From a bacterium (GTDB lineage: Bacteria; UBP15; UBA6099): a stretch of DNA of 14,644 bases. The position numbers and the translations under genes were made by a program. Below, piece by piece: positions 6,522-13,001 of this stretch (its first letter is position 1; the number at the start of each line of letters is the position of its first letter). The notes under the pieces are model-generated. The model was given only the letters and a program-made list of their open reading frames with translations, made no database searches and was not told the DNA's origin. The stretch lies in the NCBI GenBank assembly GCA_029573925.1, contig JAKQBV010000196.1:1-14644 (forward strand), in the 5' to 3' direction.

Positions 6522-7721
6522 ATGATGACATACAAATCTGACTTTAAAATGCCGGACATGGTTGTGGTTGCCCGCGACGTATGGGGAACCATGAAGCGAA
6601 GACGCCATTTCCTTTCCCTTGAATGGGCGCGCGACAGACGCATACTGTTCGTTGAGCCTCCTGTTTCTCTGCCTCGCTTGATTTCCGGAAGACTGGATTC
6701 TTTGAATCGGTTCGGCGACATCCTTAAGCCCCCCGTTGAAGTGGAGAAAAACATTTTTTCCTTCACTCCTATCAGACCTCTTCCTGAGTCTGTCCCTTAC
6801 GCGCCTCTCGTCAACGCGGCCGCTTTCAACAGGCTGGTGGCCTCGGCAATGAAAAAAGCGGGCTTCGTCCATCCGGTATTATGGATTACTCCGGAATATG
6901 GCGTTTCGCTCCTCTCGTCCGTCGCTCATTCCGTCTCCGTGTACGACATCACTGACGATTGGACAACCGCAGGCATAACTCCCTCCCACCGCGACCGAAT
7001 AGTCAGAGACGACGCTCTTATGCTGCGCCGGGCGGACATCGTTTTTGCTGTTTCTGAATCTTTGCGGGACTCGAAACGACACCTCCGACAGGATGTCCTC
7101 CTGATGCCTAACGGAGCCAGAATCGATCTTTACGAGTACCCTCCGCCCCCGCCTCCGCCTCCGCTGAATTCCATTAAACGCCCAATCGTGGGTTACGCCG
7201 GAACAGTTCACCCCGACAGAGTCGATATCTCCCTCATAAAAAAAGTCGCCATGCTCGGGTCAGACGAATTTTCTCTTGTCTTCGTCGGGCCTTGCCTTTT
7301 GCCGAGCAAGGACGTTTCGGCTCTTGAATCCATTCACAACATCCATTTTATACCCGCTCAACCAATGGAAATTCTTCCAGCATTCATTTCCAACTTCGAT
7401 GTCTGCGCAATACCGCACCTGCTCACTCCCTTCACACACAGCCTCGATCCGATAAAAGTTTACGAATACCTCGCCGCCGGCCGGCCCATTGTCTCAACCC
7501 CCGTCAAAGGCATAATGGGATTGAGAGAATTTATTGACATCGCAGAAGACGCCGAAGGTTTTTATTCTATTATCAAAAAAGCTCTGGCGGGAGAAGGAAA
7601 ATCAGACGCCGCATCCCGCCGCGCTGAATCTCAAAAACACACATGGAGCCGACGCGCGGAGAGCATCGACGCGATCATCCGCTCACATCTCGAGAATCAT
7701 CCGGGACAAAACACTGGCTGA
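6522..7721 (+). CDS. TuaH-like glycosyltransferase (GT-B fold)
   Basis: The enzyme should transfer a sugar from a nucleotide donor in envelope polysaccharide synthesis at the cytoplasmic side of the membrane. The N-terminal half begins VVVARDVWGTMKRRRHFLSL, then ILFVEPP, as in TuaH-like glycosyltransferases. The second half has the domain link NGARIDLYEY, the strand IVGYAGTVHPDRVDISLI, FVGP, the segment IPAQPMEILPAFISNFDV and the donor-site block DPIKVYEYLAAGRPIVST, with the Glu of the E-Y-L-A-A-G motif. The linker contains eight consecutive prolines (codons 7140-7163). The frame is open back to a GTG at 6366, but those extra 52 residues look non-coding and a promoter falls inside them. ATG 6522, 6525 and 6549 are all possible starts, and none has a clear Shine-Dalgarno site. 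The gene is divergent from the HTH gene. The donor and acceptor are unknown. Confidence 0.8.
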   Translation: MMTYKSDFKMPDMVVVARDVWGTMKRRRHFLSLEWARDRRILFVEPPVSLPRLISGRLDSLNRFGDILKPPVEVEKNIFSFTPIRPLPESVPYAPLVNAAAFNRLVASAMKKAGFVHPVLWITPEYGVSLLSSVAHSVSVYDITDDWTTAGITPSHRDRIVRDDALMLRRADIVFAVSESLRDSKRHLRQDVLLMPNGARIDLYEYPPPPPPPPLNSIKRPIVGYAGTVHPDRVDISLIKKVAMLGSDEFSLVFVGPCLLPSKDVSALESIHNIHFIPAQPMEILPAFISNFDVCAIPHLLTPFTHSLDPIKVYEYLAAGRPIVSTPVKGIMGLREFIDIAEDAEGFYSIIKKALAGEGKSDAASRRAESQKHTWSRRAESIDAIIRSHLENHPGQNTG

Positions 7722-7871
7722 ACATCGCTAAGGAACTTTCGCATCTGTGAAAACGCGCCGTTTCCTCGTCGCCTCCACCCGGCGATGATTAACGCCGCGC
7801 TCTTTATTTTCCCTGATTTTTTTTCTATGATGAACAATCGGGCGGAGACGCTCCCCCGGGGAGAGACGACT

Positions 7872-8981
7872 ATGCCAAGCAAAGTTTACTTCACTGACGC
7901 CAGAGCGCGTTCCGGAAATAATATGCGGGACAAACTTACGGCTCTTTTCGACGCGGTGGGCGCGGCGGACGTGGTACAAAAAAAAGATTTGGTCGCCATC
8001 AAAATCCATTGGGGCGAGCGCGGCAATCTCGCTTACCTTCCCCCTCCCATTACCGCCGCTATCGCGGATAAAGTCCGCGACGCTGGCGGCGTCCCTTTCA
8101 TTACGGACACCACCACCCTTTACGCAGGCTCCCGCAGAAACGCTCCCGATAACTTGATGACCGCTTACTCAAACGGATTTTCGCCATCCACCATCGGCGC
8201 GCCGGCGATTATCGCAGACGGCCTTTTCGGCGACGACTACGTGAAGGTCGATATCGACGGCTTCCATTTCAAGGAATGCAAAATCGCTTCCGGCATCTAT
8301 CGCGCGCAAGCCCTCATCTCGCTGGCGCACTTCAAAGGCCACGGCGGAACAGGGTTCGGCGGCACGATTAAAAACATCGGCATGGGTTGCTCGGCGGCGT
8401 CCGGCAAACAAAACCAGCACTCGGACGTCAAACCGAAAATCAGCCTGAAAAAATGCGTCGGCTGCGGCTCATGCATGAAGAAATGTCCTACCAACGCCAT
8501 ATCTTTCAACGAAGACCACAAAGCTGTCATCGACCGCGCTCTTTGCATAGGATGCGCCGAATGCACCGTCACCTGCAGATTCGAAGCAATCGCCGTTTCT
8601 TGGAAATCCGACCTGAAACTGATGATGGAGAAAATGGCGGAATACGCGACAGCCGCCCTGAAAAACAAAGCTGGGAAATGCGTGTTCTTCAACGCTATCA
8701 TTAAAGTCAGCCCGGACTGCGACTGCTTCGATTTCAACGATATCCCCATTGTGCCGGACATCGGAATCGTGGCCTCCAAAGACCCGGTGGCGGTGGATCA
8801 GGCGGCTGTCGATCTTGTGAACTCCGCCCCCGGAATCACAGCGTCCGCTCTTGGCGACAATTATTCTTCGGACGACAAATTCCGAGCGCTCCACAAAGTT
8901 GACTGGCGGCATCAACTCGACCACGCCGTTAAACTCGGAGCCGGTTCCAGAGATTACGAACTTATTAACATCGACAAATGA
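7872..8981 (+). CDS. DUF362 protein with two 4Fe-4S ferredoxin clusters
   Basis: The 369-residue protein has a DUF362 domain split by a bacterial ferredoxin module. The N-terminal part includes VAIKIHWGERGN (41-52), PFITDTTTLYAGSR (75-88) and LAHFKGHGGTGFGGTIKN (151-168), all DUF362 hallmarks. The ferredoxin part has CxxCxxCxxxC twice: Cys195, 198, 201 and 205 (CVGCGSCMKKCP) and Cys225, 228, 231 and 235 (CIGCAECTVTCR). The second lacks the usual proline after its last Cys. The C-terminal part returns to the DUF362 fold with DIGIVASKDPVAVDQAAVDL. It is probably a soluble redox protein; the reaction catalysed by the family is not established. I chose the ATG at 7872, with GGGAGAG nearby, over an upstream ATG at 7785 whose extra 29 residues have no family match. 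The crotonase gene follows 53 nt downstream. Confidence 0.88.
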   Translation: MPSKVYFTDARARSGNNMRDKLTALFDAVGAADVVQKKDLVAIKIHWGERGNLAYLPPPITAAIADKVRDAGGVPFITDTTTLYAGSRRNAPDNLMTAYSNGFSPSTIGAPAIIADGLFGDDYVKVDIDGFHFKECKIASGIYRAQALISLAHFKGHGGTGFGGTIKNIGMGCSAASGKQNQHSDVKPKISLKKCVGCGSCMKKCPTNAISFNEDHKAVIDRALCIGCAECTVTCRFEAIAVSWKSDLKLMMEKMAEYATAALKNKAGKCVFFNAIIKVSPDCDCFDFNDIPIVPDIGIVASKDPVAVDQAAVDLVNSAPGITASALGDNYSSDDKFRALHKVDWRHQLDHAVKLGAGSRDYELINIDK

Positions 8982-9034
8982 AGAGACCGCCGCAAGGCGC
9001 GCCTTCATCGACTTAAGCCAAAGGAGAACAAATC

Positions 9035-9823
9035 ATGTCTGAAACTCTGATCAAAACAAAACGCGAAGGAGCCGCGTTCGTCATCACCCTCAACCGGCCT
9101 GACAAAAGAAACGCCATGACCAACGATATGATGAACCAGCTTGAACAAGCCGTCACATCCGCCGCGTACGACAGAGAAGCCCGCGCCGTCGTCATTCACG
9201 GAGAAGGAAAATGCTTCTGCTCCGGAATAGACTTCAACGTCCTAGCAGGCATAGGAAGCTACTCGCCGCCGGAATTCAGATTTTTCCTCGCAGGTTTCCA
9301 AGGCATTTTTAACAAACTGGAAGCGATGGAAAAACCCGTCATCGCTGCCATACACGGATACTGCTTCGGCATGGGCACAGAACTGGCTCTGGCGGCGGAT
9401 TTCAGGATCGCCTCCGAAGACGCGGCGCTCTCTATTCAGGAAGTCGAGCTTGGTCTGATACCAGATGTCGGCGGAACCACCCGTCTGACAAGAACAGTGG
9501 GAGCTTCCCGCGCGAAAGAGATGATTATGCTTGCGCGCAAGATCGACGCCCGGCGCGCTTACGAGATCGGCTTAGTGAACGAAGTGACGCCCGAAGGAGC
9601 CGCGCTCGACACCGCCCTCGCTTGGGCCGAACAGCTAAAAAACTGCGCCCCCCTCGCCGTCGGCATGGCAAAACGCATCATCGACAGAGGCTCTCATCTG
9701 GACAAAATGACATTCATGGAACTGGAAGGCATCGCCCAATCCACCCTGCTCAACACCGCAGACGTCAAGGAAGGCGTCATGGCGAGAATCCAGAAGAGAA
9801 AACCCGAATTCAAAGGAAAATAG
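9035..9823 (+). CDS. Enoyl-CoA hydratase/isomerase (crotonase) family protein
   Basis: Crotonase enzymes act on acyl-CoA thioesters, holding the enolate in an oxyanion hole. The 262-residue protein has the full fold: ITLNRPDKRNAM (17-28), GKCFCSGIDFN (58-68, the first oxyanion-hole strand), PVIAAIHGYCFGMGTELALA (101-120) and IQEVELGLIPDVGG (134-147). Glu116 and Glu136 align with the two catalytic glutamates of enoyl-CoA hydratase. Asp144 aligns with the third acidic residue typical of dienoyl-CoA isomerases. The substrate is therefore uncertain: hydratase, isomerase or a related reaction. The ATG has a strong AAGGAG site 8 nt upstream. It follows the DUF362 gene by 53 nt, so co-transcription is likely, and the next gene is tRNA-Ser on the same strand. 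Confidence 0.92.
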   Translation: MSETLIKTKREGAAFVITLNRPDKRNAMTNDMMNQLEQAVTSAAYDREARAVVIHGEGKCFCSGIDFNVLAGIGSYSPPEFRFFLAGFQGIFNKLEAMEKPVIAAIHGYCFGMGTELALAADFRIASEDAALSIQEVELGLIPDVGGTTRLTRTVGASRAKEMIMLARKIDARRAYEIGLVNEVTPEGAALDTALAWAEQLKNCAPLAVGMAKRIIDRGSHLDKMTFMELEGIAQSTLLNTADVKEGVMARIQKRKPEFKGK

Positions 9824-9944
9824 GAATTCTTACTGAGAGTGGAATATGCTTCTCCTCTGTCAGTCCCTCGCGTAGCGGGAATCCTTTTCAGCAATCGAAG
9901 CGCTTCTTGCTCTCTTCACCGACTTGTTTAGCCAGAGCAGTCGA

Positions 9945-9973
9945 TTGACTAAAAAGAAGATACGAATTATCCT
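9945..9973 (+). promoter_or_regulatory. Candidate promoter of tRNA-Ser
   Basis: TTGACT (9945-9950) is a near-perfect -35 box. After 17 nt comes TATCCT (9968-9973), a weak -10. Predicted initiation near 9980 would give a very short leader before the tRNA at 9988. Confidence 0.4.
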
Positions 9974-9987
9974 TTTTGAAGCAGTTT

Positions 9988-10074
9988 GGAGAGGTGGCTG
10001 AGCGGTTGATAGCGCCGGTCTTGAAAACCGGAGTGGCGGCAACGTCATCGGGGGTTCGAATCCCTCCCTCTCCG
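9988..10074 (+). tRNA. tRNA-Ser (anticodon UGA)
   Basis: The cloverleaf is complete. The acceptor GGAGAGG (9988-9994) pairs with CCTCTCC (10067-10073), with discriminator G at 10074. The anticodon stem CCGGT/ACCGG encloses CTTGAAA with TGA at 10022-10024. A long variable arm typical of class II serine tRNAs follows. The T arm is GGGGG-TTCGAAT-CCCTC (10050-10066). CCA is not encoded, so it must be added by the tRNA nucleotidyltransferase. It reads UCA and, by wobble, other UCN serine codons. Confidence 0.96.
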
Positions 10075-10078
10075 TGAA

Positions 10079-10116
10079 AGTCATCGGCATAAAAATGTCG
10101 ATGGCTTTTTTCTTTT
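10079..10116 (+). terminator. Rho-independent terminator after tRNA-Ser
   Basis: Twelve base pairs form between 10079-10090 and 10095-10106, with two G-T wobbles and an AAAA loop. They are followed by a T-rich run, TTTTTTCTTTT (10106-10116). It starts 5 nt after the tRNA. Confidence 0.9.
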
Positions 10117-10181
10117 GAGATCCAGCGCTCTATCAAAATATGCCCGCTCCATGCTAGTTTTTTATCCCCAGCTATTTGCGG

Positions 10182-10340
10182 ATTTAACGCGGTTTTTTCG
10201 TTACATACGAAGAATTAAAGTTCCCATTAACAATTTTGTAAAAAGCATCATGCACAAAGGAAATAACTTTGTGCAAGGCACACTTGGTATTGGGTAGAAC
10301 CATCTAATAACATGTATAGTTAGTCAAAGCCGCGTTAGAA
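10182..10340 (-). repeat. Long imperfect palindrome resembling an integron attC site
   Basis: The ends pair over 14 positions (10183-10196 with 10326-10339, two G-T wobbles), including the seven bases AACGCGG/CCGCGTT. A perfect 9-bp stem, TGCACAAAG (10251-10259) with CTTTGTGCA (10267-10275), sits at the same centre, near 10262. Between them the arms still match partly, for example CCATTAACAATTTTG against CCAATACCAAGTGTG on the opposite strand. On the minus strand the right-hand box reads GTTAAAT, which fits the GTTRRRY core of attC sites. The left-hand box TTCTAAC fits RYYYAAC except at its first base. Length is somewhat above the usual attC range (about 57-141 bp). A palindromic miniature transposable element would also give one large hairpin, but no clear target-site duplication is seen. 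Confidence 0.55.
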
Positions 10341-10394
10341 GCCAGCGCCGCTCCAGTTTTCTCATATGCTTGCTATCTTTTACACGCTGAATAA

Positions 10395-10565
10395 TCACAA
10401 TTCATATTGCCAGCATAATTTCCAATTTTGCGCCCCGTTGCCCCTTTTATTGCCAGCCGCCTTCGTCATTGGCCATTTAGCAACGCTATCCGCGATAGCA
10501 GACCGCCAGCCACTTGACGGGTTAGGATCAGAAGCTTGCCATCGGAAACGGAAATAGTTTCTCAT
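10395..10565 (-). CDS. Small tryptophan-rich ORF of 56 codons, possible cassette gene
   Basis: From the ATG at 10565 a frame of 56 codons runs to TGA at 10395. The product is basic and polar with five tryptophans (residues 9, 20, 31, 48 and 52); recognisable stretches are FRFRWQASDPNPSSGW and NGAQNWKLCWQYEL. I recognise no domain, signal peptide or membrane segment. GGAGG lies 2 nt before the ATG, closer than is ideal, and both are inside a hairpin stem (10541-10575). The ORF ends 55 nt before the attC-like palindrome, in the orientation expected for a gene cassette. A plus-strand frame of 63 codons (10366-10557) covers the same DNA but has no ribosome binding site. Coding status is unproven; it may be a decayed or chance ORF. 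Confidence 0.4.
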   Translation of the reverse strand: MRNYFRFRWQASDPNPSSGWRSAIADSVAKWPMTKAAGNKRGNGAQNWKLCWQYEL

Positions 10566-10575
10566 TTCCTCCGAT
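10541..10575 (-). promoter_or_regulatory. Hairpin covering the small ORF's ribosome binding site
   Basis: On the minus strand ATCGG pairs with CCGAT and GGAAAT pairs with ATTTCC, giving 11 base pairs with a small internal loop and an 8-nt terminal loop. GGAGG and the AT of the start codon are in the 5' arm, so translation of the 56-codon ORF could be blocked by folding. No T-run follows, so it is not a terminator for the helicase gene. Confidence 0.45.
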
Positions 10576-10636
10576 AGAAACGCAACTTATTCTGTCTTCA
10601 ATTTGCTCAGAACTAAAAACACTATATGAATGGTGA

Positions 10637-12922
10637 TTAGTCTATTGTTTTTTCAAGCCCCAGTTCTGACCGGAGTTGAGTTTCTGCGTCTACGATATCC
10701 CTATAAATAAGCTTTACGGCTTGGTCCAATTTGGCGCCGAAAGCAGGCTCGTTTATCGCTCGTCTCATCTGCCTTAAGAAATCCACCACCAGCCTGAATG
10801 AACGGACTAGGTCGCCGTCATCGCCCGATGTGTACTTCTTAAGGTCTTCAAACGAGCAGCCTCGCGACCATTCGAGCACGGCGCTGTTGAGCTTCGGATC
10901 AAGTCCTTTAATCAGATTCGGCAAGTCGGCTTCGCGCTCCATTTTGCGAAGTTGGGCTATTCTGCCTTCAGCGCGCCCGATTATTCCCGCTATCCGATTG
11001 TCCCGGATTCTCTTAAAATTATCTCCTCTGCGCGATTCAAACACAATTGAACTTACCAGCACATTGATCTCTTCGGGCGCGAGTTCCTCGAAATATCCTT
11101 CAAAGAAAAGTTCCGTAAACTGCAATTCGTAGCCGAATATTTGCGACGCGACTATTCCTCTGGGAAGCAGTCCGTTGTCGTCCAGATATCCGAGGCTCTC
11201 TAGAAAGCCCATCCTTCTGGCCAGCAGCGAGCGCTGCGAATTCTCCACTTCGACTGCTTCAGATGATATTTCGCCAAGATTCTTCTCGTAACGCTTTGCT
11301 TTCATCGCGCGGGAGCGGCATGTCTTCATCAATTTGCATTTTGAACATTCAAGCTCGTCGATTTCGTCTTTTAATTGGTTGATTCTTTCTATCGTCTTGA
11401 ACATCGAGGCTCTCTTTTTGCGATTTCTCTTTCTGAGCAAATCCTTGAGCCTGAAAAACTCGTCTCTTTTCGAGAGGAAAAGGGACATGCTTTCCACGAT
11501 ATTCAGCGGCTTGCCTTCAGGACACTTTTCCGACTTAATAACTGCCAATTCCGTTTCGATGTCTTTCAATCTCTTCTTCAAAGCATCGACTTGCCCGATG
11601 GTTTTGAACGTGTTAAAGCTTTTTTCGCATACCGTATAAATATCGTCGCCATGTTGCTGATAAAGGTTGAGGATGCTCGAATAGGAAAGAGAAAACTGAG
11701 ATTCAATGTCTTCGGCGTCGCGGGCGAGCATTCTACTGACGGCCTCAAAACTCGCGTCTCTCGGATCGACGCACGCGTAAACGAAACCCACGGGATCGAT
11801 GCCGCGGCGACCCGCCCTGCCCGCCATTTGCTGAAATTCCCGCGCCGTGAGATGCCTGTGAGAAATTCCGTCGTGTTTAGTGACATTATTAAAAACCACG
11901 CTGCGCGCCGGCATGTTGATTCCAACCGCAAATGTTTCCGTCGTGAAAAGCAGTTTTATCAATCCCATCGTGTAGAGACGCTCGAGCATCTCTTTCAACA
12001 CGGGCAACACTCCGGCGTGATGAAAAGCGACTCCGCTCTTAAGCAGATTCCTCATCATCAGGGCATGACCTCTGTTGACGTTTACTCCGAACTGCGCGGC
12101 CATTCCGTCGAACAACTCCAGCGCTCTTCGTCTTTCCTCGTTCTTGAGCAGGCTCATGCCGCGGAAATATTGAGCGTATTCCTCGCAGCCCATTCTGCTG
12201 AAATGGAAATACAGACAAGGCAACTTATTCTCGTCTCGAAGTCTTTTGACTAGTTCGACATTCCCGCCTTTTTTGGGCCTTTCCCTGCTGTCTTTTTCCT
12301 TTTCAAGTTTTTTCAGGAAATCAAGATTTCTCAGGCCATAGCCGGGAATCCAAATTGACACTTCCAGCGGAACCGGACGGTGAGATTCGGAGATGGTCTC
12401 GATTGGAACGTCGCGAACGCTTCTCATCCAATCTCCGAACTCTGCGAAATTAGGGATTGTCGCGCTCAGACAGATAAACCTGATGTGTTGCGGAGCGAAT
12501 ATCAGGCTTTCTTCCCAAACGGTTCCGCGTTGAATGTCGTTTATATAATGGATTTCGTCAAAAATGACAGTTTCAATCGAATCCAGTCTGCCAGCTTCGC
12601 CCTCAAAAACGATATTCCTAAAAATCTCCGTGGTCATAATCAGAACCGGCGCGTCTGGATTAACAATCACGTCGCCCGTCATGATTCCGATTTTATCTTT
12701 GTAGTCCGCCGAAAAATCTCTGAATTTCTGATTGCTGAGAGCCTTTATTGGCGCGGTATAGATAATCTGTTTGCCATCCGCGATAGCCTTTTCAATGGCG
12801 TATTCCGCTATGACAGTCTTCCCCGCCCCTGTTGGAGCCGCGACGATTACGGATTTTCCGGCTTCAAACGCCTGTATGGCTTGGGATTGAAATAGGTCGA
12901 GTTCGTATCCTTTAAAATTCAT
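10637..12922 (-). CDS. Ski2/Mtr4-like superfamily 2 RNA helicase
   Basis: This 761-residue protein is an ATP-dependent 3'-5' type RNA helicase of the Ski2-like group, expected in RNA processing or decay. RecA domain 1 has APTGAGKT (29-36, Walker A), TAPIKALSNQKF (56-67), MTGD (81-84), TTEIFRN (97-103), DEIH (122-125, Walker B) and SAT (153-155). RecA domain 2 has FHHAGVLP (300-307), LLFTTETFAVGINMPAR (324-340) and QMAGRAGRRG (365-374, motif VI with the arginine fingers). A charged insertion (about 445-550) carries C-x2-C-x5-C at Cys526, 529 and 535. A DSHCT-type C-terminal domain includes DGDLVRSFRLVVDFLRQ (702-718). All catalytic motifs are intact. No Shine-Dalgarno site precedes the ATG; a TATAAT ends 6 nt upstream, so the message may be leaderless. 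RluB lies 79 nt upstream. Confidence 0.95.
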   Translation of the reverse strand: MNFKGYELDLFQSQAIQAFEAGKSVIVAAPTGAGKTVIAEYAIEKAIADGKQIIYTAPIKALSNQKFRDFSADYKDKIGIMTGDVIVNPDAPVLIMTTEIFRNIVFEGEAGRLDSIETVIFDEIHYINDIQRGTVWEESLIFAPQHIRFICLSATIPNFAEFGDWMRSVRDVPIETISESHRPVPLEVSIWIPGYGLRNLDFLKKLEKEKDSRERPKKGGNVELVKRLRDENKLPCLYFHFSRMGCEEYAQYFRGMSLLKNEERRRALELFDGMAAQFGVNVNRGHALMMRNLLKSGVAFHHAGVLPVLKEMLERLYTMGLIKLLFTTETFAVGINMPARSVVFNNVTKHDGISHRHLTAREFQQMAGRAGRRGIDPVGFVYACVDPRDASFEAVSRMLARDAEDIESQFSLSYSSILNLYQQHGDDIYTVCEKSFNTFKTIGQVDALKKRLKDIETELAVIKSEKCPEGKPLNIVESMSLFLSKRDEFFRLKDLLRKRNRKKRASMFKTIERINQLKDEIDELECSKCKLMKTCRSRAMKAKRYEKNLGEISSEAVEVENSQRSLLARRMGFLESLGYLDDNGLLPRGIVASQIFGYELQFTELFFEGYFEELAPEEINVLVSSIVFESRRGDNFKRIRDNRIAGIIGRAEGRIAQLRKMEREADLPNLIKGLDPKLNSAVLEWSRGCSFEDLKKYTSGDDGDLVRSFRLVVDFLRQMRRAINEPAFGAKLDQAVKLIYRDIVDAETQLRSELGLEKTID

Positions 12923-12928
12923 GCAATA

Positions 12929-12957
12929 ATTATAAGCATTGAACTGCGACGATTATA
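12929..12957 (-). promoter_or_regulatory. Two -10-like boxes upstream of the helicase
   Basis: TATAAT occurs twice on the minus strand, at 12952-12957 and 12929-12934. The nearer one ends 6 nt before the ATG, so its transcript would begin at or next to the start codon. The farther one would leave a leader of about 23 nt. Neither has a good TTGACA partner at 17 nt. The 79-nt gap (12923-13001) contains nothing else. Confidence 0.35.
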
Positions 12958-13001
12958 CATTTAACCAATAAAAACAGGATAAACCGTCACGGAAAACGCG
13001 T

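Larger units (their letters stand above)
10117..10636. other. 520-bp intergenic island without a conserved large gene
   Basis: Between the tRNA terminator and the helicase stop codon there is no long conserved ORF. The stretch holds a 159-bp imperfect palindrome (10182-10340), a 56-codon minus-strand ORF (10395-10565), a hairpin over that ORF's start (10541-10575), and short direct repeats: CCGCTCCA at 10144-10151 and 10348-10355, and CCAGCGC at 10122-10128 and 10342-10348. No second copy of the tRNA 3' end is present, so there is no sign of tRNA-targeted integration here. Confidence 0.7.

Noticed and set aside
7785..7871. Upstream ATG giving a 29-residue longer DUF362 protein
   Set aside because: The extra residues do not resemble the family N-terminus and no ribosome binding site precedes that ATG.
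9864..9889. Possible terminator after the crotonase gene (TCCC/GGGA stem, then TTTT)
   Set aside because: Only four contiguous pairs with a 9-nt loop and a short T-run; too weak to annotate.
10366..10557. 63-codon plus-strand ORF in the intergenic island
   Set aside because: No ribosome binding site or recognisable family; the overlapping minus-strand frame has a GGAGG and fits the cassette-like layout better.
9988..10636. Genomic island integrated at tRNA-Ser
   Set aside because: No duplicate of the tRNA 3' end is present downstream in the window and no integrase gene is visible.
11375..12253. 292-codon plus-strand ORF opposite the helicase
   Set aside because: The minus strand encodes all conserved helicase motifs across this stretch. 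The plus frame has no domain.
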